From CAIVAT01 sp037137455 (lineage in GTDB: Bacteria; Bacteroidota; Bacteroidia; Bacteroidales; FEN-979): 64,000 nucleotides of DNA. A program made the translations under genes and the position numbers. Numbering within the stretch: position 1 is the first letter of the stretch; every line of letters starts with the position of its first letter. The stretch lies in NCBI GenBank assembly GCA_037137455.1, contig JBAXKG010000002.1, forward strand, positions 62,001 to 126,000. Reading direction: 5' to 3'. Positions 1 through 8,888 of this stretch are shown here, one piece after another. The notes beneath the pieces were generated by a model. It had not been told where the DNA came from, searched no databases, and saw nothing but the letters and a program-made list of their open reading frames with translations.

Positions 1-29
1 ACCAGGGCAGTCTGGTTCGGCAATCAAAA

Positions 30-557
30 TTATCGGTTTCTGAAGGACAAAATAAAATAAATAATCACGGGCAAGAAAATTCCGGCAAGTACCATCGGTA
101 AAAACCATATGGTAAGCCCCTGCCCGTTGTATAGTGCGACCCGAACAGTTGCCATTGAAATATAAAAAAACAACCAGATGATGGCTGCTTTCAGATAGCG
201 GATCAGTCTGATTGCCAGGGTGTACTGCTTCATGGCATTAGCAGGGGTTATCTTAACTGCGTAATTGAACCGATTCGGGATCAGCGAGATAAACGTGAGC
301 AGAAAATAGATAAAAAAAGCAATCACCGGAAGAGCCCAAAAGGTAGATTTATCATCCCAACCGTCAGGTTTTCCGGATCCATCAAAATGGGAAGGAATGG
401 TTTCGGGGAGCCTTTGAAAATGATAAATCACAAATCCAAGGAAGATCATCAGTCCCAGTATTGCCGAAGCTTCGATCAGCCAGTCGATGGGTTCCATTTC
501 GGGCCTGACCATTGGCCTGTCGGGTTCCGGTTTTCTTCTGCTTCCCAGCAATATCAT
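30..557 (-). CDS. DUF1648-domain membrane protein
   Basis: Predicted 175-residue integral membrane protein. A short polar N-terminus is followed by a hydrophobic segment (about residues 29-46) and then the DUF1648 hallmark at about 50-75, a 'LPETIPSHFDGSGKPDGW' stretch ending in a second membrane segment. Two more membrane segments follow near 120-140 and 148-170. DUF1648 occurs in SdpI-like and other small membrane proteins; its biochemical role is not known. It is the last gene of a minus-strand cluster (SPFH protein, ribbon-helix-helix protein, this gene), starting 46 bases after the stop of the small regulator gene. The DUF1648 assignment is firm; no function is claimed. Confidence 0.8.
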   Translation of the reverse strand: MILLGSRRKPEPDRPMVRPEMEPIDWLIEASAILGLMIFLGFVIYHFQRLPETIPSHFDGSGKPDGWDDKSTFWALPVIAFFIYFLLTFISLIPNRFNYAVKITPANAMKQYTLAIRLIRYLKAAIIWLFFYISMATVRVALYNGQGLTIWFLPMVLAGIFLPVIIYFILSFRNR

Positions 558-603
558 TTGTTTTGAAAAATTAATTTATCTGAATTCTTTTTTAAAAGGA
601 ATT

Positions 604-777
604 TCATTCTTCCTGTACTTTATGTTTCTTTGGCGTCCGGTGATGTTCTTTGAGCTTTGAATCAATGATCCACTCAATCTGTCCATTCACAGAACGGAAC
701 TCATCAGCCGCCCATTTCTCAAGCGCTTCATAAATTTCCGGATTTACCCGGAGCATAAATACCTTCTTATTAGCCAT
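604..777 (-). CDS. Arc-like ribbon-helix-helix (RHH) protein, 57 aa
   Basis: Small ORF read directly from the reverse strand: ATG at 777, stop TGA at 604, 57 residues. It begins MANKKVFMLRVNPEIYEALE, a short beta strand (KVFMLRVN) followed by an amphipathic helix (PEIYEALEKWAADEF), a turn (RSVN) and a second helix (GQIEWIIDSKL). This is the strand-helix-helix plan of Arc/MetJ-type DNA-binding dimers; the strand would enter the major groove. The tail is Lys/His/Glu-rich. It starts only 7 bases after the stop of the SPFH gene, so the two are very probably co-transcribed. In the Arc family such proteins usually repress their own operon; whether this one does is inference, but inverted repeats lie just upstream of the operon's first gene. 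Confidence 0.85.
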   Translation of the reverse strand: MANKKVFMLRVNPEIYEALEKWAADEFRSVNGQIEWIIDSKLKEHHRTPKKHKVQEE

Positions 778-784
778 ACATCGT

Positions 785-1654
785 TTACTGGTGTAAAGTT
801 CCAGTATTCACCACAGGGGTTGTATCCTTATCGGAACAAAGTACTACCATCAGGTTACTGATCATAGTGGCCTTCTTGTCATCATCCAGATCGATGATGT
901 GTTTTTTGCTTAACTGGTCAAGCGCCAGTTCAACCATGCTCACCGCACCTTCCACGATCTTTGTGCGAGCAGCCACTACAGCAGTAGCCTGCTGACGGCG
1001 CAACATGGCACCTGCAATCTCCGAGGCATAGGCAAGGTAACTGATCCTTGCTTCCTGTACTTCGATTCCGGCCATGGCAAGCCGCTCCGAAAGTTCCCGT
1101 TCAAGGGCAAGATGAACCTCTTCACCGCCGGCGCGCAGAGTGACCTCCTTTTGTTCATCGTCGAAATTATCGTAGGCATAATGTCCAGCCAGTTTTCGGG
1201 TCGCCGACTCACTCTGAATATCAACGAAATGGGCAAAATCATCCACATCAAATGCGGCCTTGAAAGTATCACGAACTCGCCAAACCAGCACACACCCTAT
1301 CATGATGGGGTTTCCGAGTTTATCGTTGACCTTGATCGGCTCGCGGTTCAGGTTGCGTGCGCGCAGCGATATTTTCTTTTTTACATAAAAGGGGTTGACC
1401 CAGAAGAAACCATTATTTTTAATGGTTCCCTTGTACTCCCCGAACAGGACCAGAACCGCTGATTCATTTGGATTCACTACCATCAACCCGATCAGGGTGA
1501 AAATGGCCAATACAAAAAACAGCAAGGAGATAACGATTCCCGGAACAGATTGATTGAAGAACAGAAGTCCGCAGACCCCCAGGCCTGTAAACAGAAGAAA
1601 AACCAGGATACAGAAGTATCCCGATGAGGTTGAAGTGACTTTTTCCTTTTCCAT
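785..1654 (-). CDS. SPFH/band 7 (stomatin-like) membrane protein
   Basis: 289 residues. Two adjacent hydrophobic segments (about 13-33 and 41-61) are followed by an SPFH/band 7 domain, recognisable from 'NPNESAVLVLFGEYKGT', 'GFFWVNPF', 'SLRARNLN' and the later 'SERLAMAGIEVQEARISYL' block. A helical tail ('AMLRRQQATAVVAARTKIVEGA') is typical of SPFH coiled-coil oligomerisation regions. SPFH proteins form ring-like membrane scaffolds and often partner with proteases or transporters; the client here is unknown. It is the first gene of an apparent three-gene operon with the RHH protein and the DUF1648 protein. ATG start at 1654, with AT-rich palindromes directly upstream. Family assignment is firm, role inferred only in general terms. 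Confidence 0.9.
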   Translation of the reverse strand: MEKEKVTSTSSGYFCILVFLLFTGLGVCGLLFFNQSVPGIVISLLFFVLAIFTLIGLMVVNPNESAVLVLFGEYKGTIKNNGFFWVNPFYVKKKISLRARNLNREPIKVNDKLGNPIMIGCVLVWRVRDTFKAAFDVDDFAHFVDIQSESATRKLAGHYAYDNFDDEQKEVTLRAGGEEVHLALERELSERLAMAGIEVQEARISYLAYASEIAGAMLRRQQATAVVAARTKIVEGAVSMVELALDQLSKKHIIDLDDDKKATMISNLMVVLCSDKDTTPVVNTGTLHQ

Positions 1655-1656
1655 TG

Positions 1657-1688
1657 CTAATTAAATTAGTAATATCAATATGATATTA
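1657..1688. promoter_or_regulatory. Tandem inverted repeats upstream of the SPFH gene (candidate operator)
   Basis: Two perfect inverted repeats lie back to back, 3 bases upstream of the SPFH start codon: CTAATT-A-AATTAG (1657-1669) and TAATATCA-ATA-TGATATTA (1670-1688). Their position, and the RHH DNA-binding protein encoded in the same operon, make an autoregulatory operator plausible. The region is very AT-rich, so chance palindromes are possible. Confidence 0.35.
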
Positions 1689-1739
1689 AAATGATTTTGC
1701 AATAATACTACATTTTTAATCTGATGTCAAGTTTTTTCG

Positions 1740-1768
1740 AAAATATATTTTATTCCAAAATATATTTT
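1740..1768. repeat. Duplicated 12-bp palindrome AAAATATATTTT
   Basis: The self-complementary 12-mer AAAATATATTTT occurs at 1740-1751 and again at 1757-1768, 17 bases apart, in the 177-base gap between the SPFH gene start and the prolyl oligopeptidase stop. It could be a protein-binding site or part of a weak terminator for the oligopeptidase gene. No other gene was seen in this gap. Confidence 0.4.
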
Positions 1769-1831
1769 CCCGTTTTGTCGTCTTTTGTTTTTACTAAACT
1801 TAAATCAAAAAGACTGAGGTGCAAAAATTGC

Positions 1832-3901
1832 TTACATCCCAAGCTGGTTCAATATGAATTCAAAATCGACCATGAGGTTGTCAATCCGTTGTTTGGTAGC
1901 CTGGCCAGAACCATGCCCGACGTTATAATCAATATACAATAAAACAGGATTGATCTGACCTGGATTATTTTGCAGGGCAGCGGTGAATTTCTTGGCATGC
2001 AGCGGATCCACACGGCTGTCGTTAGCTCCTGTCCTTACCAGCATTGCTGGCAAATTAATCCCTTGTCTGATATGATGGTAGGGAGAATAGCTTAACAGAT
2101 TCCTGAAATCGGCTTCATTTTCTGATGAACCATATTCGGGGATCCAGTAACGGGCGATCAGAAATTTATGAAAACGGACCATGTCAAGCAATGGAACGGC
2201 GCAAAGGACTGCTTTGTAAAGATCTGGACGCTGAGTAGCAATAGCGCCCATTAGCAAACCCCCATTGCTACCACCTTTCGCAACAATGCGGCTGGTATTG
2301 GTATATTTTTCCCTGACAAGCCATTCGGCACAGGCGTTGAAATCATCGAAACAATTCTGTTTATTTAGCAACATTCCCTCTTCATGCCATTTTTCGCCAT
2401 ATTCATCGCCTCCGCGGATACCGGGTTCAACAACAACACCGCCACGATTAATAAATGGCGCATAATAACCGTAGTAGTCGGGAGTGATACCGCTTCTGAA
2501 ACCTCCATATGCGGTCAAAAGGACAGGGTTGTTGCCATCAAGTTTCATATCTTTCCGGTGTACCACGAGGCAAGGCACCCTGGTGCTGTCTTTAGTATAG
2601 TAAAATTGAATTTCACCAGTGATATTGCTCATGTCGACAGGTATTTTCCTTTCGTAATACAACCGCCATTTAAAATTGGAAGGAGCGGCGACATACATTT
2701 TTCCGGGCGAGGTAAAGGTGCTCATAAATATATAAACGGAGTCCTCTTCCCGGTCGAAACTCACATAATCAACATTCCCGATTTCGGGCAATTCAATTGT
2801 TTTAATCACCTTCCCTTTGGCATCATGGAGTGTTAGCCGGCTCTGAATGTCTTTTTTGTCCTGTACGATTAATCTTCCATCTTTCAATACCTCCACGTTC
2901 TGGATCACTGAAGCTCCTTGCGGAATAAGTACCTGCCAGTCTTTGTATGAGGGTTTATCCTTGCTGGCAACCATAAAGCGATAATTTGGGGCATTGTCAT
3001 TCGTCAGAATATATAGCTTGTCGCCAATAGCCCAGGGGTATGCCTGGAACTCTTTGCTTTCGTAGACGAGCTGTCCTTCTTCGCTCGTACCGGTCTTTCT
3101 CATTTTACATAAATTCGAATTAAAATTTCCCTCCCCCAAAAAGGTCACATCGCTGTAACGATTGTCATATATATAATAGGAGTCTTTGGCATCTTTGGTG
3201 GTTCCGATGAATTGCGCCTTTTCAGAAGGGTCGCCAACCTTCCACAAGTAGCTCCTAAGAGGTGTCTGGTTGTCAACATCCACCTGGCTACGTATAGTAA
3301 AATATGCATGTTGCTGATCTTTTGTCCATTGGTACCCAAAAATATTTTCGAGAGGAGGATAAAGGATCTTCCCGGTTCGCGTTTCGATTATATAGGTTGT
3401 GGATATCTCTGCCCCGCTTTTCTGGACGCTTACAGCGGCGCGTTCCCCATCGTAGGTGTATTGAACAGCAGTAGTCGATGTTTTCCCTGATGTATCGAGT
3501 TTCACAGGGTCCCAGATCTGCACTTTTTTCCCGTCAAGGATTGTATAAACTGATAATTGTTTGTCCCCTTTCTTCTTAATAGTCTGGAATATTCGTTTCC
3601 CCTCTTTGCTCAGCGGGCCCTCATAATCCAAATCGATGTAGGCGGCGATATCTTCGCGAAGCCCCGGATGACTTTTCTGTGTGGCATTCATATATTGCAC
3701 GCTGTAATCATGCTGCGCTTTTGTCCAGGCAACAACAGTTGGATCGGTTTTGTCTTCAAGCCAGCGGTAATTATCAGTAAGCAGGAATCCATGCAAGGTA
3801 TCAACAACCGTTTTTTTTGTTGTTGTGGGCGGGTTAAACGCAACCTGGGCCTGACTAAATAACGGCAGCCACATTAAAAAATGAATCAAGATGTTTTTCA
3901 T
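1832..3901 (-). CDS. Prolyl oligopeptidase family serine peptidase (S9A), secreted
   Basis: 689 residues from the ATG at 3901, chosen because it opens a signal peptide (MKNILIHFLMWLPLFSQAQ); longer in-frame starts upstream lack one. Family S9A layout: an N-terminal segment 'YRWLEDKTDPTVVAWTKAQ', a beta-propeller (about 80-410) and a C-terminal alpha/beta hydrolase. Catalytic residues are visible: Ser at about 545 (GGSNGGLL), Asp at about 632 (NDSRVDP) and His at about 663 (VGHGSG). The 'GGFRSGITPDYYGYYAPFINRGG' region precedes the oxyanion-hole part. These enzymes cleave short peptides after proline. The signal peptide implies periplasmic or lipid-anchored export, as is common in Bacteroidota. 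A -7 element TATATTTG lies 25 bases upstream. Confidence in family is high. Confidence 0.93.
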   Translation of the reverse strand: MKNILIHFLMWLPLFSQAQVAFNPPTTTKKTVVDTLHGFLLTDNYRWLEDKTDPTVVAWTKAQHDYSVQYMNATQKSHPGLREDIAAYIDLDYEGPLSKEGKRIFQTIKKKGDKQLSVYTILDGKKVQIWDPVKLDTSGKTSTTAVQYTYDGERAAVSVQKSGAEISTTYIIETRTGKILYPPLENIFGYQWTKDQQHAYFTIRSQVDVDNQTPLRSYLWKVGDPSEKAQFIGTTKDAKDSYYIYDNRYSDVTFLGEGNFNSNLCKMRKTGTSEEGQLVYESKEFQAYPWAIGDKLYILTNDNAPNYRFMVASKDKPSYKDWQVLIPQGASVIQNVEVLKDGRLIVQDKKDIQSRLTLHDAKGKVIKTIELPEIGNVDYVSFDREEDSVYIFMSTFTSPGKMYVAAPSNFKWRLYYERKIPVDMSNITGEIQFYYTKDSTRVPCLVVHRKDMKLDGNNPVLLTAYGGFRSGITPDYYGYYAPFINRGGVVVEPGIRGGDEYGEKWHEEGMLLNKQNCFDDFNACAEWLVREKYTNTSRIVAKGGSNGGLLMGAIATQRPDLYKAVLCAVPLLDMVRFHKFLIARYWIPEYGSSENEADFRNLLSYSPYHHIRQGINLPAMLVRTGANDSRVDPLHAKKFTAALQNNPGQINPVLLYIDYNVGHGSGQATKQRIDNLMVDFEFILNQLGM

Positions 3902-3925
3902 GAGAATTGTGATTTTTTGTGTTAT

Positions 3926-3933
3926 CAAATATA
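3926..3933 (-). promoter_or_regulatory. Bacteroidota -7 element of the prolyl oligopeptidase gene
   Basis: On the minus strand the sequence reads TATATTTG, matching the Bacteroidota consensus TAnnTTTG, 25 bases upstream of the ATG at 3901. No clear -33 TTTG partner is visible, so this rests on the -7 motif and position only. Confidence 0.5.
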
Positions 3934-4086
3934 TCATATCCTTTTCAGCCCGGACGAAAAAATTCGGTAAGGATATGAAAGTTCTTGATCAAAGAGCTGA
4001 TTCCAAGGGTTAATGGCTAAGGTGTCACCCTTCACGCTTCATGTGTCACATGCCAGGGGAACATCCTTCGCTATTGATTTTCCAGG

Positions 4087-5766
4087 CTAAAACTTGATTG
4101 CTCTGAGCACTTGCTGACCCGAATTGCTGGTAATCCGCACAAAATAGACACCGGTTGGCATACCAGAAAAATCATTCAGGTCAATAGCCGATGAGCTGCC
4201 CATATTGAGATTGCGCGTACAGAGCAACTGACCGGAGATGGAAAGAATTTCAAGTTTAACCTGTTCAGAGGTTTTCAGGTTACTTTTTATCCAGGGAGAA
4301 CCAGAAAATGGCACCGGAAAAAGTGTATATGGTTGTTGGGTTTCGATTGAAGTTGAAGGGGCAGATAGAAGTAATCTGGCATTCATCATGTTGGGAATCC
4401 CATATCCGTATTGCTGATTGGGAGATGTGGCTTTAGAAGCAGTATTCCTTACCGCATTTCGAAGCTGCTGTGCCGATAATGATTGGGCTGATTGCCATAG
4501 GCAAGCCATTGCGCCTGCCATGATAGGAGATGAAAAAGAGGTACCGCTACCTTGCGACACATTGCCTGATCCATTAATTACGGTCGTTCCTTGTCCCTGG
4601 GCAGTAACATCAGGCTTAAGCCTTCCGTCGGAGGTTGGACCAGTTGAACTGAAAGAGGCATAACCCCCTGTAGCATTAACTGCTCCAATTGAAAAAACGC
4701 TATCGCCATCGGCCGGAGCCCCAATATATTGCCATGATGATCCTCCATCATTTCCTGCACTATTGACCACCATCATACCGCGACTTGCAGCCAAGTCGGC
4801 AGCCCTGGTTACAGGGGTAGTATTGCCATTCATATCATTATATGTATGATTATAGACCGGGTTGTCGAATGTAGTATATCCAAGCGATGAATTGATGACA
4901 TCAGCACCCACGCTATCGGCAAATTCAGCGCCACCGGCCCAATTGTACTCTTCAATCAGGGCTTCATATTCACCAACTTCGGTACGGATGAGCCAGAAAG
5001 AGGCATGAGGGGCAGTTCCGACCATTTGTCCGGGGAGATTGGCTCCAATCGTAGAAAGCACACTGGTGCCGTGCGTGTGCATATCATCCCCAAAAACATT
5101 GTTTCCAGGGATATTGAAATCGCGGGAGCCGAGTATCCGATTTGTAAGCCACAAGCTGTCAAAGGCATGAATCTGATCGACATGATAAAATCCGGCATCA
5201 AGTATGGCGATCATGATGCCCTGGCCGGTAAAACCCAGATTGTGAAGGCCATCTACTGAAATCATATGAGCCTGATTGTATGCCTGACCATAGTTGAAAG
5301 CGCCGATCGATTTATTTGCAACAAATGAGACTGGTTGGGTTAAGGTATATGGAGGGATCTCCTCGATCTGATTTACACCTGATCCGGCAGGTACCCGAAC
5401 AGGCTTTTTGGGCACGACCAGGTCGATGTGGTCAACAAACGGAAGTGCCGCGATGGCTGCCAGTACCGTTGAACTGCTTGTTTTCACAACTACGGCATTG
5501 AACCATTTCAGGGTATAAACAACCGGGGCACCTGTTGCCGCGATTTGTGTGACATAAATCGGGGTCACAGGAAGATCTCTCATGTCGAGTGATATATTTG
5601 ACTTTGTGCGGCGGTCGATTGAACGCTGGGTGAGAAAGGCAATAGGATTCGAAAGGGAATAGGGATTGTTGTCTTTATTCTTCAAAAAAACAACGTGTTT
5701 TTCCTCCTGGGCAAACAGGCCGGATGTAACCAATAACATGAAAGTTATAGCGAATAATTGTTTCAT
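4087..5766 (-). CDS. Secreted subtilisin-like (S8) serine protease with T9SS type A sorting domain
   Basis: 559 residues. The start is the ATG at 5766 (MKQLFAITFM..), which opens a signal peptide ending near SGLFAQ; an in-frame TTG two codons earlier is less likely. An N-terminal propeptide-like region (about 22-165) precedes the S8 catalytic domain: Asp about 190 (AILDAGFY), His about 232 (HTHGTSVLSTIGA), oxyanion Asn about 339 (NSAGND) and Ser about 410 (GTSFSSPIMAGAMA). The last ~85 residues form a T9SS type A C-terminal domain: 'LFPVPFSG', 'VKLEILSISGQLL', 'GMPTGVYFVRI', ending in VLRAIKF. That domain directs outer membrane export through the Bacteroidota type IX system, after which it is usually removed. 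A -7 element TAACTTTG lies 72 bases upstream. Substrate cannot be judged. Confidence 0.93.
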   Translation of the reverse strand: MKQLFAITFMLLVTSGLFAQEEKHVVFLKNKDNNPYSLSNPIAFLTQRSIDRRTKSNISLDMRDLPVTPIYVTQIAATGAPVVYTLKWFNAVVVKTSSSTVLAAIAALPFVDHIDLVVPKKPVRVPAGSGVNQIEEIPPYTLTQPVSFVANKSIGAFNYGQAYNQAHMISVDGLHNLGFTGQGIMIAILDAGFYHVDQIHAFDSLWLTNRILGSRDFNIPGNNVFGDDMHTHGTSVLSTIGANLPGQMVGTAPHASFWLIRTEVGEYEALIEEYNWAGGAEFADSVGADVINSSLGYTTFDNPVYNHTYNDMNGNTTPVTRAADLAASRGMMVVNSAGNDGGSSWQYIGAPADGDSVFSIGAVNATGGYASFSSTGPTSDGRLKPDVTAQGQGTTVINGSGNVSQGSGTSFSSPIMAGAMACLWQSAQSLSAQQLRNAVRNTASKATSPNQQYGYGIPNMMNARLLLSAPSTSIETQQPYTLFPVPFSGSPWIKSNLKTSEQVKLEILSISGQLLCTRNLNMGSSSAIDLNDFSGMPTGVYFVRITSNSGQQVLRAIKF

Positions 5767-5837
5767 AATCAATAATGTTTAAAGTTAAAATTCTTTCTGC
5801 AAGGAATCTCAAGAGAAAAAAGAGCAGACAATTTTTG

Positions 5838-5845
5838 CAAAGTTA
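5838..5845 (-). promoter_or_regulatory. Bacteroidota -7 element of the subtilase gene
   Basis: The minus strand reads TAACTTTG, an exact TAnnTTTG match, about 72 bases upstream of the subtilase ATG at 5766. A TTG lies upstream but at shorter spacing than is usual for the -33 box. Confidence 0.5.
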
Positions 5846-5950
5846 AGGTTTATTTTACAATGCAGATTATGTTTTGTCCTGATATGAATATGGTTTTATT
5901 CGTCAAATTCTTTTCCTTTCTGTGGAAGGGGGTCGACAAATATAGATAAC

Positions 5951-8278
5951 CTAAGGCTTTGGTCCCATGATGAAAATCAGTTCGCCTCCCGCAACCAGGT
6001 CGGCATGGTCAATGAACGGTTTATCAAAGGGTTTCCCGTTGAGGGTCATCGATTGTATATAAATGTTGTGATCATTTAAGCCCCTTGCTTTGATAAGGAA
6101 AGATTTTCCATCGGATAATGAAATGGATGCTGAAGATACGCATGGGCTGCCAATAGCATATTGCGTAGTTCCCGGACAAACCGGATAGAACCCAAGCACG
6201 CTGAAGATATACCAGGCGCTCATTTGTCCGCAGTCATCATTACCGCATAAGCCATCGGGTTTATTCCGGTACATATTATTCACAATCATGTGGATTCTTT
6301 CCTGCGTTTTCCATGGCTTTGAAGTCCAGTTATAAAGGTAGGCCACATGATGGCTGGGTTCGTTGCCATGCACATAATTCCCGATCAGCCCGGCTCGCGT
6401 AACATCTTCTGTTTCACTGAAATATTTATCATCGAGATACATTGTAAACAATGAATCAAGCCGTCGGATAAAGGGCTTTTCACCACCCAACATAGCAATA
6501 TAATAGGGCACATCATGTGGCACATAGAGAGAATAGTTCCAGGAGTTTCCCTCTATAAAGCCTTGACCGATCGTACTCAACGGATCGAATGGTGTTTTCC
6601 AGGTGCCATCCGATTTTTTCGCACGGATAAAGCCAGTGGAAGGATCAAACAGGTTACGGTAATTCAGTGAGCGGTCGGTGAATCGCTGCAATTGATCTTC
6701 TGCAAATTGTTTATCCTGGTCAGAAGGCTCCTTAGCATTAATGATCGCCCGGGCAAATTGTGCAATGGTGTAATCGTCATAAGCATATTCAAGCGTGATC
6801 GAAGCCGAATTATTCAGTTTGTCATCCGGTACGTAACCATAATAAATATAATCACTTATGCCATCGTAAAATTTATTGGTAGCTGTGGTAACACATGCCC
6901 TGAATGCTTTACTGGCATCAAATCCGCGGATTCCCTTCACATAAGCATCGGAAATCACAGGCACGCTGTGGTATCCTATCATGCACCAGTTTTCATTACC
7001 ATGATGCGACCATACCGGAAGCATATGTTCGGGACTCTGGTCGAAATGTGCCAGCATGGAAATGACCATGTCGGAAGTACGTTTTGGATAAAGAAGGGTC
7101 AGAAGGGGATGTTCTGCACGGTAGGTATCCCAGAGAGAGAATATAGTGTAATTGGTAAAACCCGCTGCTTTATGGATGTTCTGATCTATACCACGGTAAA
7201 GAGAGTCGACATCGTTGTAAACCACCGGCGATAGAAGTGAGTGATACATGGCTGTGTAGAAATTGATCTTCCGGTCGTCCGATCCCTCAATCATGATACG
7301 GTTGAGTTCATTTTCCCAAGCCTTCACGGCCTCTATCCGGGTCTTTTCAAAATTCCAGTGTGGGATTTCTGCGGCCAGATTTTTCAGGGCGCCATCCATG
7401 CTTACTCCAGAAAGTCCGATTTTCACCTTGATCTTTTCACCTGCTGTTGTGCTAAAGTCAAAGTGGGCCCTGATCTTCTTTCCGGCCATCTCAGGAAAGT
7501 TTTCCTGCTGGTTGAATTTCCGCCAGAAACCTTTGTACACGGGTTGTTCGTCGTTTCGGAACCCGTAACTTTTAAAGGGCTTTGAAAAACTCAGGGCGAA
7601 ATAAATGTAACGCGTGCGCGCCCAGCCGCGGGTAATACGGTAGCCGGTTATGAGCGTATCGTTATGAACCCTGACATAGGCCCATAATACTTTTCCGTCA
7701 TAATTGTAAATGCCATGGAGCATATCCAGGATGATGTGGGCACTATCGCTTTGCGGGAAAGTATATTGATGGAAACCACATCGGGCAGTGGCCGATAATT
7801 CAGCCTCCACATCCGGGTCATCGAGATGAACTTTGTAATATCCGGGCGATGCCTTTTCAGTCTCTTTGCGGAACCGTGATCGGTAGCCGGTTTCCGGCTG
7901 ATCAGCCGTGCCCGGGTTTAGCCGAAGTTTCCCGACTGTAGGCATGATGAGGAAATCGCCAAGGTCGGAATGTCCGGTTCCATTAAAATGGGTGTGACTA
8001 AATCCCACAATGGTTTTATCGAGGTACTGGTAACCGGCGCAGTAGCGATATACACCAGGGTTGTATTTGCCATCATTTTCATATGGAATAGTATCAGTAT
8101 CCGGGCTAAGCTGTACGAAACCAAAGGGAACACAGGCGCCCGGGAAGGTGTGGCCCATCTCCTGGGTACCGATAAACGGATTTACATATCCGGTAAGCGG
8201 TTGAGGCTTGATTGCTCCCTGGGCTATTATCTGACCCGGGAGGAACAGGCAAACCAGCGGAATTATGAACATTTTCAT
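5951..8278 (-). CDS. GH92 family alpha-mannosidase, exported
   Basis: 775 residues from the ATG at 8278, selected because MKMFIIPLVCLFLPGQIIAQG is a signal peptide. A GTG at 8323, overlapping the TGA of the preceding gene, is an alternative that would bury this signal. GH92 features run along the whole length: 'YVNPFIGT' and 'GHTFPGACVPFGFVQLSP' at the start of the N-terminal beta-sandwich, 'GFSHTHFNGTGHSDLGDFL', 'FSLWDTYRAEHPL' at the start of the (alpha/alpha)6 barrel, 'GNEPSHHVAYLYN' with the catalytic acid Glu, and 'GNDDCGQMSAWYIFS' with the base Asp pair. GH92 enzymes are calcium-dependent exo-alpha-mannosidases used by Bacteroidota on N-glycans and mannans. No SusC/SusD pair is adjacent, so this is not a classical polysaccharide utilisation locus. 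Confidence 0.94.
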   Translation of the reverse strand: MKMFIIPLVCLFLPGQIIAQGAIKPQPLTGYVNPFIGTQEMGHTFPGACVPFGFVQLSPDTDTIPYENDGKYNPGVYRYCAGYQYLDKTIVGFSHTHFNGTGHSDLGDFLIMPTVGKLRLNPGTADQPETGYRSRFRKETEKASPGYYKVHLDDPDVEAELSATARCGFHQYTFPQSDSAHIILDMLHGIYNYDGKVLWAYVRVHNDTLITGYRITRGWARTRYIYFALSFSKPFKSYGFRNDEQPVYKGFWRKFNQQENFPEMAGKKIRAHFDFSTTAGEKIKVKIGLSGVSMDGALKNLAAEIPHWNFEKTRIEAVKAWENELNRIMIEGSDDRKINFYTAMYHSLLSPVVYNDVDSLYRGIDQNIHKAAGFTNYTIFSLWDTYRAEHPLLTLLYPKRTSDMVISMLAHFDQSPEHMLPVWSHHGNENWCMIGYHSVPVISDAYVKGIRGFDASKAFRACVTTATNKFYDGISDYIYYGYVPDDKLNNSASITLEYAYDDYTIAQFARAIINAKEPSDQDKQFAEDQLQRFTDRSLNYRNLFDPSTGFIRAKKSDGTWKTPFDPLSTIGQGFIEGNSWNYSLYVPHDVPYYIAMLGGEKPFIRRLDSLFTMYLDDKYFSETEDVTRAGLIGNYVHGNEPSHHVAYLYNWTSKPWKTQERIHMIVNNMYRNKPDGLCGNDDCGQMSAWYIFSVLGFYPVCPGTTQYAIGSPCVSSASISLSDGKSFLIKARGLNDHNIYIQSMTLNGKPFDKPFIDHADLVAGGELIFIMGPKP

Positions 8279-8319
8279 GACTGAAATATTTGAGACCACC
8301 ATGTCAGGGTGGTGCTCAA

Positions 8320-8886
8320 TCACATATAGAAAAGGAGGAACAGTGCCGGAATAATGATCCCGATTGCAGTTAGCCAGGCACCGCGTCCGACAATGCCATT
8401 TTTGCCGCGCAAAACAAACAGCCCGGTGATAGAAAGCACAATTAGTCCCACTGCATAAAGATCAGAAAACCATGTATATAGCTTTTTAAGGTTGTTGTAG
8501 TGCAACAAGTTCATTTCTTTGATCACATATCGTGTAGTTTTTCTCTCCATTTCTGCTTCCCCGGTATTCAGATCAACGTAAACAAATCCGTTGGAAAGAA
8601 AAATCTGCACATAACCTTCACCTGTGATATGACTTTTATAATGATCTTTTTGATTTACCTGGTCAAGCACCGAATAGACGTAAGTTTGATCAACCTTTCC
8701 ATCCTTTGGAAGTGGCACTTTGAGGTCGGTGTAGGACTTTCCGTAGTCGGGATGCTTGAAATCGCCGGATTTGAAGTGGTTTAGTACAATGCCGGAGATG
8801 GCATAAATCAGGGTCATGCCAACACATAAATAACCAATATCGCGGTGAAGGACATTGTTCCACCGGCGGAGTTTCGTAACCTTCAT
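8320..8886 (-). CDS. PepSY-associated TM helix protein
   Basis: 188 residues from the ATG at 8886. The N-terminus 'LRRWNNVLHRDIGYLCVGMTLIYAISGIVLNH' is the first helix of the PepSY_TM family, with its conserved His (LHRDIG) and the 'ISGI.LNH' motif. An extracytoplasmic PepSY-like domain follows (about 40-130, including 'VYVDLNTGEAEMERK'), then 'YTWFSDLYAVGLIVLSITGLFVL' and a final C-terminal membrane helix. Proteins of this type often accompany iron-siderophore uptake or periplasmic redox systems; the His residues suggest possible haem ligation, which is inference. The gene starts 3 bases after the stop of the lipoprotein gene and ends overlapping a possible GTG start of the mannosidase, so the three look co-transcribed. 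Confidence 0.8.
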   Translation of the reverse strand: MKVTKLRRWNNVLHRDIGYLCVGMTLIYAISGIVLNHFKSGDFKHPDYGKSYTDLKVPLPKDGKVDQTYVYSVLDQVNQKDHYKSHITGEGYVQIFLSNGFVYVDLNTGEAEMERKTTRYVIKEMNLLHYNNLKKLYTWFSDLYAVGLIVLSITGLFVLRGKNGIVGRGAWLTAIGIIIPALFLLFYM

Positions 8887-8888
8887 CA

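Noticed and set aside
4021..4080. GTGTCAC words between the oligopeptidase and subtilase genes as another copy of the methyltransferase palindrome
   Set aside because: The words resemble it (TGTGTCACATGCC) but no paired arms of similar length were found, so the link is too weak to claim.
6692..7234. A 180-codon open frame antisense to the GH92 mannosidase
   Set aside because: The mannosidase is complete and matches its family along its full length; the antisense frame shows no domain or start signal.
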